Source: Isochrysis galbana (Eukaryota > Haptophyta > Isochrysidales > Isochrysidaceae). From it: 64,000 nt of DNA. Position 1 is the stretch's first letter. Each line of letters starts with the position of its first letter. The translations under genes were made by a program, and so were the position numbers. This document shows positions 51,601-57,686 of the stretch, piece after piece. The DNA is taken from positions 2,471,801 to 2,535,800 of the forward strand of contig CM030931.1 of NCBI GenBank assembly GCA_018136815.1. Reading direction: 5' to 3'. The notes below the pieces were generated by a model that searched no databases, was not told the origin of the DNA, and was given only the letters and a program-made list of their open reading frames with translations.

Positions 51601-51830
51601 TGCTCTTTAGCACCATGACCTATGTCCAGCTCAAGCCCGTCCAGGTGGACCAGCTATCTTCGTACCCTCACTACGAGTGCCCGGTCTACCGCACGACCGC
51701 GCGCCGAGGAACGCTATCAACAACCGGCCATTCCACCAACTTTGTCATGTTCATTCGCCTGCCCACGGACCGCTCATCATCGCACTGGATCATCCGCGGC
51801 GTGGCGCTAATCAATAGTCTGGCCACATAG
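39612..51830 (+). CDS. axonemal dynein heavy chain, inner-arm single-headed type (4,072 aa)
   Basis: ATG chosen at 39612 (MDPPKSPFRRPP), because the open frame upstream is only a GA repeat. It is intronless to TAG 51828-51830. An N-terminal tail and linker is followed by six AAA modules. P-loops: AAA1 GPAGTGKTET (~1368), AAA2 GYSYGAKTS (~1649, degenerate), AAA3 GPTGTGKT (~2017), AAA4 GVGGSGRQS (~2381). AAA1 also has CFDEFNRID and ITMNPGYAGRSELP. The coiled-coil stalk and microtubule-binding domain lie at ~2610-2940. The C-terminus CPVYRTTARRGTLSTTGHST...FVMFIRLP is typical of the DNAH3/7/12 group, and the length fits it. The protein drives flagellar beating from the inner arms, so the organism has a motile flagellated stage. 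A 12.2-kb uninterrupted frame is notable, since four neighbours have introns or introns are likely. Confidence 0.97.
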   Translation: MDPPKSPFRRPPRVTASPDHEAYPTLLDSAQWTQAATFNQDERFSGPSNRIGRYYRQKLDELDEAQLDAKRAQRLQPASPLRPVVERKGWAAGLACKPLLTPLEASQGDSGGFGSSSSGQNGSDFSAFALLSRQRASAEAEERAIFDGTQRQAHITDPDALQARFDEYVKHGVDESSLAPFNKMWAIHAMEQVPRELAGLPPEAIDSRLNQMLHEVSDLYYTAVKRSMVAYVLRNPVEAKRLEITIPPKPFEHKIFHPAQDPSVADFARPTAPDSLALGLWHESVLTGYESIERTLLINHDGMLQMLDLWTLYHHLLLCSVSALPPVAALELDRFKDQQHAHCEKVVQMLKKKWFPAVVDIFKAEGVAYESEDETRATPHPLLGVVSALMFNQLRGLLSASVEAYVSFVERYATRPDGSVLKDDESALTSEAVDQRPLILVRMLVEGDGFKFSPSASTMAKAMISILDHFVAMINTIPRIETEIGRAGAANGAKYLTVATVDEELMTLAKQRLQAVVEANMELTDAMVRAYSPYAYLLTTETEAKVDDFCATKHSLQEASLEIAKFDRAAKDAVKCTVPEVRFNLVLAASQAVSSKLSSRAIDMAGRIRMTVGNSFLEKNADMCARYQEIYLRLGEHPTTEEEMVKLEKFVAESAGLLQKLNGELNEGRKALRFLVEQAYHLDEEQLRLVGETWAWPGKVKPKVEECNKRLKAERDRVEDELTLRRDSFVAECEGFITQASAFEKLGDIGRVAENATALADLNDAIKDAKARGQAINEEEELLGFPITQFPQLTEVPAILAPYQTLWNTANDFQKSSFEWMHGSMKEVDPEVLDSEVKAMWKSNFKIIKVFSEDGMPEAPLKVAEQLKGRIDEFQQKMPLISALCNKGMRDRHWERVSEVVGKPFKPTDSTTLASILTPTLEAKLPALEEISASASKEFSLEKALDKMHTDWQPLEFITLEYRDTGTHIIGGIDEIQLLLDDHLVKAQTMLGSPFIKPFETRAKKWAEQLSLIQDLIDMWLKVQGMWQYLEPIFGSADIMRQMPKEGALFKKQDGMWRENAKKVLQDVHVLAVSEIPGLLESYTEQHNLLELVQKGLNEYLEMKRLYFPRFFFLSNDEMLEILSETKDPTRVQPHLGKCFDGIGKLQFEGEKNVITAMSSAEGELVSFADAKITPSAMVEQWLLEVETQMFASVARVCNEGADAYRKMPRHEWVTKWQAQVVLTVTVMMWTLDVDEALLAKGNAGLHEYGKKCAADLDEVVKLVRGDLPKLTRKTLAPLIVMDVHARDVIVKMAEDGVSKPTDFDWLAQLRYYPSEEGIRVRMVSTELYYGYEYMGMQGRLVVTPLTDRCYRTLMGALQLDLGGAPEGPAGTGKTETTKDLGKAMAIQCVVMNCSDGLDYLAMAKFFKGLAASGSWACFDEFNRIDLEVLSVVAQQILTIQRAKAANATEFVFEGSTLPLKMMCNCFITMNPGYAGRSELPDNLKVLFRTVAMMVPDYAMIGEVMLLSSGYLEARPLARKIVQTYKLCSEQLSAQDHYDYGMRAVMAVLRAAGNLKRSFPDEDENVLMLRSILDVNLPKFLSHDVPLFEGITSDLFPGVLLPKADYNLLKETCQLYCDKTNLQLTENFFIKITQLYEMIIVRHGLMIVGYSYGAKTSMYRTLAAAVTEMKARGAKEEAAAYHVLNPKSITMGQLYGQFDPVTHEWSDGVLAVTYRHAAQQEKLHNISDRQWVLLDGPVDAIWIENMNTVLDDNKKLCLMSGEMIGMSSVMSMIFEVQDLAVASPATVSRCGMVYVEPSQIGWQPLLTSWLSTLPESVKPFADKLKNLFGWLVPPCTRFVIKECKSMLSVGIPMTDEVTRVRGLMTQMEALMFPILSDDAKASEVGKNVELWVENLFVFSLVWSVAGLIDGASRPKFDAFFRDVAAGKPPPDYEDVDGVFGFAAPWISFLPSDATCYEYVFNQDKHKWQLWMDTITKEESTIPQTAEFASIIVPTLDTARYTSLLNTLLSYNKPLLYVGPTGTGKTAYVQRHILKLPADAWSSVFVNFSAQTSANQAQDIIDSKVDKRRKGVFGPPLGKRAVVFVDDLNMPSLEVYGAQPPIELLRQWMDHGGWFDRKENTFRKLVDLSFVCAMGPPGGGRNPITPRYMRHFNIIAYTAFEDASMQRIFQTIVEWWLRKESFPMDYLRLASPLVGATIDAYKESIANLLPTPSKSHYTFNLRDVARVIQGMLLTSVDDYNKPADLIMCWCHELNRVFYDRLTDMDDCTWFRDMTAELVTKHFDQPMAKLFQDYELPVGPNNEIEDDSVRYLLYCDFSNPKGKRTYKRVESTEGLGSVMNQFLDDYNAVSSKPMKLVLFLFAMEHVCRITRVLSMPRGNVLLAGVGGSGRQSATRLAAYICDMDVFTIEVSKSYSMADWREDLKSVLRKAGLEGKGTVFLFADTQIKEEAYLEDINGLLNAGEVPNLFPSDERAQICDGMRDAAREQDREGDGSPTTMFAFFVERCRNFLHICLAMSPIGDAFRRRLRMFPSLVNCCTIDWFRAWPADALNAVASTFLAEVEMESDVRDSVVEMCKTFQLQARDLAERFGREERRMAYVTPTSYLELIQTFQTLLARKRKEVDMVRKRYDNGLDQLNGAGEAVVKMQQELTDLKPKLVSAKEETETMQAQIDKEVKEVIEPKKVVVQAEEAATNEVAQRAKTMKDECEADLAEAIPALNSAIAALDTIKKADIDLVKNMGSPPAGVKLTLEAICVMKDVKPEKIKDKETQKTVEDYFGPGKKLLQDSKAFVDSLKTYDKDNIPPRIIKRIREQYCTNEDFLPEKIAKASSACEGLCKWVRAMEIYDRVAKVVAPKKETLRVAEGEYAEAMKGLAVKQAELREVMDKLATMEAKLADLAKTKQELEAKYDDCNAKLERAEKLMGGLGGEKTRWGEISASLGPKYKRLVGDVLLSSAVIAYLGPFTIPFRRDAVAGWQKLCDEKGVPMSEKFDLQEIVGDPVAIRSWNLQGLPTDSFSIDNGIIISVARRWPLMIDPQGQANKWIRKKEEEAGLLVIKLTQSDYLRTLENAIQFGKPVMCENVLEALDPALEPLLVKQTFKQAGVECIRLGDATIEYSQDFKFYITSKLRNPHYLPELQVKVTLLNFMITPAGLEDQLLGIVVAKERPDLEEEKSRLVLEAAANKKQLKEIEDQILEVLSTGEGGSILEDEGAINILTAAKTLGNEIAEKQKIAEETEIKIDEARAGYKPVAYRTSLLFFCIASLADIDPMYQYSLDWFINLFVRAIADSEPSGDLPVRLDSLNSYFQYFLYRNVCRSLFEKDKLNFSMLLCASLLMGYNRMNADEWRQLLTGGVLLNADKAPRNQCKDWLDDKVWEAVLTVAQLPAFKDLPKSVANDPTSYRTFIEHPEPHTIYNRLPEYCTDMDDFQKLLILRTLRLDKLVPGISQFVAKELGQRYIEPPPFDLEGTFQDSTNTSPLIFILSPGVDPMLSLLKFAESKGRKVDSISLGQGQGPHAERMVAAGQKSGYWIVLQNCHLYVSWMIALEKIVEEMDPKVVHKNFRLWLTSYPSPHFPVLILQNGVKMTNEPPKGLRANMIQSYIADPISDPEFFDKCQKQPEWRKMLFGLCFLHAWLQERRKYGPLGWNIPYEFNESDLRISVRQLQMFLDNYEETPFAALNYLTAECNYGGRVTDDKDRRTLVTAVLNIYCPAILGDGYKLSSSGIYAVPTEELESHETTVEYIRQWPQIPKPEVFGLHENADITKDLGEVDLMLKTILLTQSQAGGGGGKSTEDVVGEISNDILSKLPKNFDMEVAAKRYPVMYNESMNTVLRQELQRFNNLLSKVRRSLQELGKALKGLVVMSADLESISSAMFINRLPDSWAKVSYPSLKPLSAYITELLDRLAFFKDWLDLGNPVCYPMPHFFFVQAFMTGALQNYARKYTLPIDTVEFDFDFFWETPTEKPEDGVHTCGLFLEGARMGKPGEGADTAIQLEESHAKVLFSTMTYVQLKPVQVDQLSSYPHYECPVYRTTARRGTLSTTGHSTNFVMFIRLPTDRSSSHWIIRGVALINSLAT

Positions 51831-51934
51831 CCTGGGCGTCCTTAGCTAGTGGAATGTTCAAGGGTTTCTCGTGTGATTAGTGTGAGTGTTAGGTTTCGTT
51901 TGTTGGCGTATATGTTACCCCCCAGGAGCCAACG
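51831..51934. other. 3' flank of dynein gene
   Basis: Short spacer; GTGTGATTAGTGTGAGTGTTAG is the only simple sequence. Confidence 0.3.
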
Positions 51935-52101
51935 CCCCCCGGGAGCTATCGGGGGCCCCCGAGAGCTATCGGGGTGAAATTCTCTCCCGATCGCCAACAG
52001 CCCCACCGAAAGCTACCGGGGGACCGAGAAAATCCCCCGAGAGCTATTGGGAGATTGCTCATGGGGGGTGCCGTAAGCGGATCCCCCAGCAGCTATCGGG
52101 G
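51935..52101 (+). repeat. array of five CCCCGAGAGCTATCGGGG-type hairpins
   Basis: The core AGCTAYYGGG occurs at about 51944, 51964, 52011, 52042 and 52091. In most copies it is flanked by complementary C and G runs, so that CCCCGA pairs with TCGGGG around GAGCTA. Spacers of 10 to 40 bp are unrelated. It lies just downstream of the dynein stop and just upstream of a LINE fragment in the same orientation. Confidence 0.7.
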
Positions 52102-52308
52102 AGCATGGAGGTACATAATAGATGACTTCTACAAAGCAGAATTTGACAACTATACCTTCCACCACGTGCCGGTCATCGAAAAGACCCTGAGCAGATTCAC
52201 AGTCCTCGCTAGAGGCCTCGTACCCCCGGAGAGACCCTCGGCCGCACGCACCAGAAAAGCCTCCCAGGGAAGAAAACCCAAGCTCAAGACCCCGCGAGAG
52301 CTTAAAAA
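52102..52308 (+). mobile_element. LINE C-terminal fragment (+ strand)
   Basis: Encodes RYIIDDFYKAEFDNYTFHHV followed by a basic tail, homologous to WRYIITDFYRIHYD of LINE-A but diverged. It is cut at 52308 by the minus-strand LINE-A insertion. Confidence 0.65.
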
Positions 52309-52309
52309 A

Positions 52310-53188
52310 AAACATCTGAAGATTCTGGGCTACACACCTACCGACTACAGGACTCGCCACCTCTATTTCCATCGCCCTTGTCTTCCCTCCCTCCACCTCC
52401 TCCCCTGCCCCCCTTCTTTCCTTTTTCTTCGGTTTCCGGGGTCCGACCTCGGTGCACTACCTGAGGTCTGGTTTGGATTGTGGGGTCCGGGAAGGCCTGT
52501 TGGTCTTTTTTCTCTGTTGTGCCGCTTCTTTTCGGTCTTGATTTGGTGGTCATGTCTCGTCTAGCACGCATTGTTGCTATCGGCGCCCTTCTGTGCCGGT
52601 TGTACCGGTGTTATATTCGTCCTCGTTGCCTCATTCTTCTGTCTCCTGTACAGCGTGCGCGATCCTCAGCTTGGTGGCTAGCTCGGCTAGCTCCTCGCTG
52701 GGTTTGAGCCCACCTCTGTCGCTTATGTGAAATACGGGTCTTAGGTCGCCTACATCTATCCTTTTTTTGGGTTGTCTTCCCATGCCCGCTTGAGCCGTTC
52801 GCGCTGAATCGGTTTCATATGCGAATAATAGTGCTTTACACAAGACAGTGTATCTCTCTATTATTCTTATGAGTATCGATTCTTCTGAGTAGACTTTATT
52901 ATCATAGTGGATTCTATAGAAGTCTGTTATGATATATCTCCATGCTAGCATGTATAGAGTGCATATCGCTTTTGGGGCGTCTCCCTTTGGGAATATGAAT
53001 AGGTTGTCTATGATGATGTCTTCTCTGCTTCTGTCGGCTTTAGGCGCGAACTTCGCGATTTTGTTTACTGCGTCCAATACCCTGGTTATCCCGGGGCATT
53101 CCCCCAGGTGCGTCGAGGATTCGTTCGCCGTTCCACAGGAAACCCCAAACACCCAGCCCCTAGGTAGCGCACGAGGGACGAGCCGCAA
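52310..53188 (-). mobile_element. LINE-A copy, 5'-truncated
   Basis: The minus strand reads SSTHLGECPGITRVLDAVNK (end of the zinc knuckle), WRYIITDFYRIHYDNKVYSE and GMGRQPKKRIDVGDLRPVF, the same order as at 5519-4761. The 3' UTR follows, ending GTGTGTAGCCCAGAATCTTC AG with T-tract at about 52310-52330. It inserted into the + strand LINE fragment at 52308. The 5' junction is not resolved. Confidence 0.75.
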
Positions 53189-53282
53189 GGCAGGTGGAGG
53201 GGAGATGAGAGTAGCGGGCGTGGCAGCACAATAAGGGTGCGTAGTCGCGCGCGCGGCGAGAATATTAAGAAGTTTTTTTTTC
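53165..53282 (+). mobile_element. 3' end of a structured retroposon
   Basis: GAGCCGCAAGGCAGGT (a GCC-GCAA-GGC hairpin with a GNRA-type loop) and the terminus CGAGAATATTAAGAAGTTTT plus T-tract match the 3' end type of 12841-13586. Confidence 0.55.
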
Positions 53283-53535
53283 GATGGTTGGAGAAGTGGA
53301 AGTAATACTGTGTTGCCGGAGCTGCATGCTCACTCAGTACTCTGGGTGGTCTCACGTCTCAATAGGGGCTGCGTGTTGCGAGCATGGCCCAGCGAGTGCT
53401 AGTTCCACCGGCGCAACGCCACCAATTCGGCCGGCGGGCTTCTTCGGTGCACGTGGCGGCACGTGGCGGGAGAACAAGAGAGGTGAGGAACGCCCGCGGC
53501 GTGCTCCAACGTGAAACATCTACGTACAGCTCTTC

Positions 53536-55020
53536 TCAATTTCGCAGGAAGAAGCATGCGTCTCCGTAGGACAGGAACCGGAAGCGCTCGCGGATTGCGA
53601 AGTTGTAGGCTGCGTGAAGTTGCTCAACACCACCGGCAGCAGCAGCAGTGATCATCAGCAAAGTCGAATCCGGCGCGTGAAAGTTGGTTATTAGGCCGTC
53701 GCACAGGGCAAACTCGAATCCTGGCGCAATACACAGACTGGTTGAGCCCTGTACGGAAGCTGCTCCCACAGCTTGGGCATGTTCAGCCAAGCGGCGGAGA
53801 GCCGCAGCACTGTCGCTCCGACTTGGCGCATGCGCACGTCTATCGGCGCCATATGGCTCCCATTGGCCCAGGTGGCCGACCTCACTCGCAGCTCGCGCTG
53901 CATGGCGCGAGATCAAGATGGGCTCGCGGTGCTGCCACGCCTGATCTGTCTCGCTGACGGACAATGGCGGCGTCAGTTGTCGCCCCCCTTGTCCGAGACG
54001 AACGAGACTCTCCAGCACGCGGACTGTCGTTGTACCCACGGCGATGATTGGTCGGCCGTCGGCTGCGCTTTGCGCGATGGCTCTCAGCTGGCCGGTTGCA
54101 GCTTCAAATCGTTCCGTGTGCATGAGGTGGTCAGAAGCGTCTTCGGCTATGACAGGCTTGAATGTGCCCGCGCCCACGTGGAGTGCGACGTGGGACAGCG
54201 TCGCTCCTCGTTGCTCAACGAGCTCATGGAGCATCTCAGGCGTGAAGTGGAGCCCGGCTGTTGGGGCCGCGACGGAGCCAGCTGCCTCGCGAGAGGCGAA
54301 GACGGTCTGATAACGCGACGCATCGGAGGCATCTGGAGCTCGGCGAACGTAGGGAGGGATGGGCACCTCACCCAAGCGTTCGAGCAGTGCCGACATGGGC
54401 AATCTGCGAAGGCCATCGCCATCGGTGCTATGGAAACGGAGTCTTGCCTCGACACCCGGGTCTTCACCCGGCTCGACCCACTCATCCAACACACTCACTA
54501 CCTCAAGCTGGAGACTGCCATCACCGACCTGAAGATAACTTCCACTAGAGCGCAGTGGGAAGCGAACCATGGCGCGCCATTCCTGGCCGTGTGCGGGCTG
54601 ACCGAAGGCATGTGCAGGATCATGAGTTGTGTCCTCTGAGGCAGGCGCAAGGAGCATGACCTCAACGGGAGGTTGGTCTGCTTCGGGAAGGCGCGCGCGG
54701 AGTCTGGCATTGACAACCGCTGAGTGGTTGAAGACGAGATGTGCCTCGGGTGGGATGTGGTCCGCAAGCTCACTGAAAAGGTGTGCGGAGACTGCGCCGC
54801 GCGGCCGCGAGAGGAGGAGGCGAGAGGAGCCGCGTGGCTCAGCAGGCCGCTGGGCGATGAGCTCCTCTGGCAGGTGGTAGCGGAACTGTGCGAATGGCAG
54901 CGAGGGCGCGTGGTTGGCCGGCAGCGCGGTCGAGAGCCTGCAAGGCTGACGCGAGAGGCGGTCTGCGAGGCTCGCGGGCCTCCTCCGAGGAGAGAGGATG
55001 GCTCTGGCCATCGGCCACAT
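53536..55020 (-). CDS. queA: QueA-like S-adenosylmethionine:tRNA ribosyltransferase-isomerase (494 aa)
   Basis: ATG chosen at 55020 (MWPMARAILSPRRRPASLAD), giving an Arg/Ser/Ala-rich, acid-free presequence that suggests mitochondrial or plastid import. The QueA core starts FRYHLPEELIAQRP. Signature blocks: HLVFNHSAVVNARL (usual VVNDTKVxxARL), AAPTAGLHFTPEML, SHVALHVGAGTFKPV, IAVGTTTVRVLESL, CDGLITNFHAPDSTLLMITA and the C-terminal RFRFLSYGDACFF. In bacteria QueA transfers and isomerises the ribosyl part of AdoMet onto preQ1 in tRNA to make epoxyqueuosine. Bacterial enzymes are ~350 aa; here there is a presequence, and about 70 extra residues between the VGTTTVRVLESL and DGLITNFH blocks. Most eukaryotes salvage queuine and lack QueA, so organelle or bacterial origin is likely. 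No intron. Divergent to the GST gene. Confidence 0.88.
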   Translation of the reverse strand: MWPMARAILSPRRRPASLADRLSRQPCRLSTALPANHAPSLPFAQFRYHLPEELIAQRPAEPRGSSRLLLSRPRGAVSAHLFSELADHIPPEAHLVFNHSAVVNARLRARLPEADQPPVEVMLLAPASEDTTHDPAHAFGQPAHGQEWRAMVRFPLRSSGSYLQVGDGSLQLEVVSVLDEWVEPGEDPGVEARLRFHSTDGDGLRRLPMSALLERLGEVPIPPYVRRAPDASDASRYQTVFASREAAGSVAAPTAGLHFTPEMLHELVEQRGATLSHVALHVGAGTFKPVIAEDASDHLMHTERFEAATGQLRAIAQSAADGRPIIAVGTTTVRVLESLVRLGQGGRQLTPPLSVSETDQAWQHREPILISRHAARAASEVGHLGQWEPYGADRRAHAPSRSDSAAALRRLAEHAQAVGAASVQGSTSLCIAPGFEFALCDGLITNFHAPDSTLLMITAAAAGGVEQLHAAYNFAIRERFRFLSYGDACFFLRN

Positions 55021-55333
55021 GGGTGAGGAAGGCTTCAGCCGCGAGCTGCGACTCCCCAACTGCTTCCCTCTCTGTCTTCCCCTTCCTTCCCCCCTCCCCC
55101 ACCCCTACCCCCACCCCTTCTCCCCCCTCCCCCAGAAGCCCCCCCCCCCTTCTCCCTTGACGAGAGGAGACACCGCCTCTCTCTCCCCAAGGCGCTCTCG
55201 GCCGACGCGGCGACGTCCACCGAAACAGCGGGGAGGGGGAGGGAGGGGGAGGGAGGGGGGCTGTACATTACGTGTGCAATCGCCTCACCCTCATAGTCTC
55301 TCTCCCCCTCCCCCTCCCTTCCTCCCTCCCTCC

Positions 55334-55364
<31 letters not shown>

Positions 55365-55838
55365 CTCTCTCCCTCCCTCCCCCTCTCTCCTCTCTCCTCT
55401 CCCCCAGCTTCTTCACTACTCCCTCCCTCCCTCCCTCCCTCCCTCCCTCCCTTCCCTCGATTCAATTGTACTGTTGTACTCTACCATCAAAAGTACGAGT
55501 GAGAGGAGACGGAAGGACCGACATTTCCATGCTTCCCTCTCCTCTCTCTCCTACTCATACTCTTGATAACAGAACTCTACATATCTGATATCTGAATCAG
55601 TCTCTCTACCTCAAATACTCTTCCTCCCCTCTCTCCCTTCCTCTTTGGGCTCTCTCGCTCCCCCCGCCCCCCGCCCCCCCTCTCTCCGCCTCCCTCCCTC
55701 TCCCTCTCCTCTCTCTCCTCTCTCTCCTCTCTCTCCTTCCCACTACTCCCCCCCTCTCTCCCTCTGCCTCCCCCCCCCGCCCCCGCCCCTCCTCTGCTCT
55801 CTCCGGGGCTGACGGTCTGGTGACGCCCGCTGCCGACG
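55021..55838. promoter_or_regulatory. shared low-complexity promoter region of queA-like and GST genes
   Basis: ~800 bp, mostly C/T on the + strand (55060-55150, 55300-55460, 55620-55800). Both divergent start codons lie at its edges. No TATA box or other discrete site was recognised. The ORFs inside are compositional. Confidence 0.5.
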
Positions 55839-56606
55839 ATGGCGATCCGACTGCATGGCGTGCCGCTCTCTCAGCCCTTCCGATCAGTGGCGTGGGCGCT
55901 GCTCCAGAAGCGCCTGCCCTTCGACTTCAAAATGGCCGTCCCCGGCAGCTCACGCAAGGGCGGCACTGGCTCGGAAGACTTTCTCGAGCTTAACCCGACG
56001 GGCAACGTCCCTTTCCTCGAACACGGGCAGACGCGCATCTCTGAGGCGCCTGCGATCCTCGCGTACCTGTGCCAGAGCAACGGCTGGACCGATCTCTATC
56101 CCTACGACACGGCGGGGCCACTCAAGGCTAAGATCGACGAGTACTGCCATTGGCATCACGGCAACATTCGCCAGCTTGCTGCCGCGTATTTTGCACCTTT
56201 GGTCAGGCCAGATCTACCCGCCGATCCGTCACAGCTACAGTCGTTCCGCACGCGGAGTACTCGTGCGCTCGACCTCCTGGAGACGGCATGGCTGGCGGAC
56301 TCTCCCTTCATTGGCGGCGCGGACCAATTCACTATTGCCGACCTGATGGCCTATGAAGAGGTTGGGGAGCTCGCACCGCACTTTATGAACCTTGTTTCCT
56401 ATGAGCCATACCCGAAGATTAAATCATGGATGAGCAGGATGCAGCAGTCGCCATATCACACAGAAGCTCACGCCGCTCTTTATGCGATGGGTGACCTCTC
56501 ATCTGTCTTGCCAGGAGATAAGCAACTCATGAAGCTAGTTGGCACCGCGTCAAAGGCGGGGATGGTCGCCCTCAGTTCGGCAATCGAGCCTACCTCACGG
56601 CTTTGA
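55839..56606 (+). CDS. glutathione S-transferase, theta-like (255 aa)
   Basis: ATG at 55839. The N-terminal thioredoxin-like half starts MAIRLHGVPLSQPFRSVAWA; LSQPxR matches the theta-class active-site segment, where Ser activates glutathione. ELNPTGNVPFLEHG is the cis-Pro loop. SEAPAILAYLC stands where ES-AI usually is, so the glutathione-binding Glu-Ser pair is altered. The all-alpha C-terminal half includes FIGGADQFTIADLMAYEEV, the usual N-capping and hydrophobic staple motif. The last ~25 residues extend beyond the typical length. It would conjugate or reduce electrophiles with glutathione, in the cytosol. No intron. Its CT-rich leader is shared with the queA-like gene. Confidence 0.9.
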   Translation: MAIRLHGVPLSQPFRSVAWALLQKRLPFDFKMAVPGSSRKGGTGSEDFLELNPTGNVPFLEHGQTRISEAPAILAYLCQSNGWTDLYPYDTAGPLKAKIDEYCHWHHGNIRQLAAAYFAPLVRPDLPADPSQLQSFRTRSTRALDLLETAWLADSPFIGGADQFTIADLMAYEEVGELAPHFMNLVSYEPYPKIKSWMSRMQQSPYHTEAHAALYAMGDLSSVLPGDKQLMKLVGTASKAGMVALSSAIEPTSRL

Positions 56607-56956
56607 ACGTCAGTTCAATTCGCCGCTACCTATCCAAGTCAAATCAGAGTGCGGTCCACATTCCTGCGTGATAGAGCCATTCAGCACGTTTCTGGTATTA
56701 ATGTTGAGGGTGAGAAGTTGAGTGACGAGCGAGTGAGTCGGTGATGACGCTGGTGACTGTGATGTGGATGAGTGAGTATTGGTAACGGTTGTGATGGGTG
56801 ATGCGGTGTGCCTTATGCATGCCTGGTGGTGGCGAGTATATTTCTCGCCAATCTCCAATCGTGGATCGATGATGAGAAGTGTGATAATGAGGAGGATAGC
56901 TTGAGCTTGTGTTGTGGGCAGGGGGAGCACGACAGCCCGAGTGCAGGCGAGCAAAG
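56607..56956. other. 3' flank of GST gene, no gene seen
   Basis: GATG/GTGATG-rich simple sequence at about 56735-56810; nothing else supported. Confidence 0.35.
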
Positions 56957-57062
56957 CGTTTATTCATTCGCCTCCTCCCCAAAGGCGGCAAAAAGCCGTG
57001 TTCATTCGCACCACCCCAATCCCAAAGGCCGAAAAAGCGTTCATTCGCCCACCCCGCTCAAA
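56957..57062 (+). repeat. ~45-bp minisatellite, 2-3 units
   Basis: The sequence CATTCGCCYC...CCCAAAGGC...AAAAAGC repeats, with unit starts near 56959, 57001 and 57043. Confidence 0.6.
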
Positions 57063-57305
57063 ACCGCTGACGTTATTCTTCCCAAAGAAGGTCGTGGTTA
57101 ATTTATTTCAGCATGAGCTAGGATGCCCCTGTGCCTGCTGTGTTGGTGTTGGTGTTGGGTGTTGGGGCCTGGTGAAAGCGCACACGTGAGGGCAACTACT
57201 CATTAACAGCTAATGGGTAATGGGCGTAGGTGCGGGGTGAGAAGTAAACGATTGGAAGAACGAGCCTCAGCCGGAGATCATAACAAAACAAAATAATTAA
57301 TGTCA
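57063..57305. other. spacer, no gene seen
   Basis: GGTGTTGGTGTTGGGTGTTG simple sequence near 57143; otherwise unremarkable. Confidence 0.3.
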
Positions 57306-57425
57306 TATATCCTAGCCCTAGCCAACCCCACTAGCTAATTAGACACAACTTTTCCGTCGCCCGGAGTCCCGCCATGCCTGACGAGCCAGGTGTCAGAGTG
57401 CTACTGGGGGGAGGGGGCGCTGCTC
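57306..57425 (-). repeat. dispersed repeat ending TATATCCTAGCC, copy 1
   Basis: ATATCCTAGCC...CCAACCCCACTAGCTAATT, then CCCGCCATGCCTGACGAGCC and CAGGTGTC are the reverse complement of 63390-63475. The TATATCCTAGCC terminus also precedes the retroposon piece at 60608. Confidence 0.7.
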
Positions 57426-57686
57426 CCTCCCCTCGAGATATTTGTCCTCCCGGGAGTTGCCGCAAGGCAGGAAGTGAGGGAGTGGAAAGAGAAAGGGCTG
57501 ACGGATCGAGCATGACCACTGGCTCGAGGTGTCGTTCCGTCAAATGTGGGACATGAGTCGAATTGAGCGATCGAATGTCCACAGTTGTATAGCGTTACTT
57601 TAAATTAAATGTAGATTAGCGTAACATTCCCTGCTTCCCGCGACGCGTGTCCCCCCGGAGGGCGCCGTGTCGGCGCTTTTCGATTG

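Noticed and set aside
51935-52101. CRISPR-like array of repeats and spacers
   Set aside because: The repeats are short, imperfect and unevenly spaced, there are no cas genes, and the DNA is eukaryotic nuclear.
53773-54639. 288-codon + strand ORF inside the queA-like gene
   Set aside because: Antisense shadow; the minus frame contains all QueA blocks in order.
55060-55838. ORFs in the queA-GST spacer
   Set aside because: Low-complexity Pro/Ser/Leu or Arg/Glu/Gly strings from CT/GA repeats.
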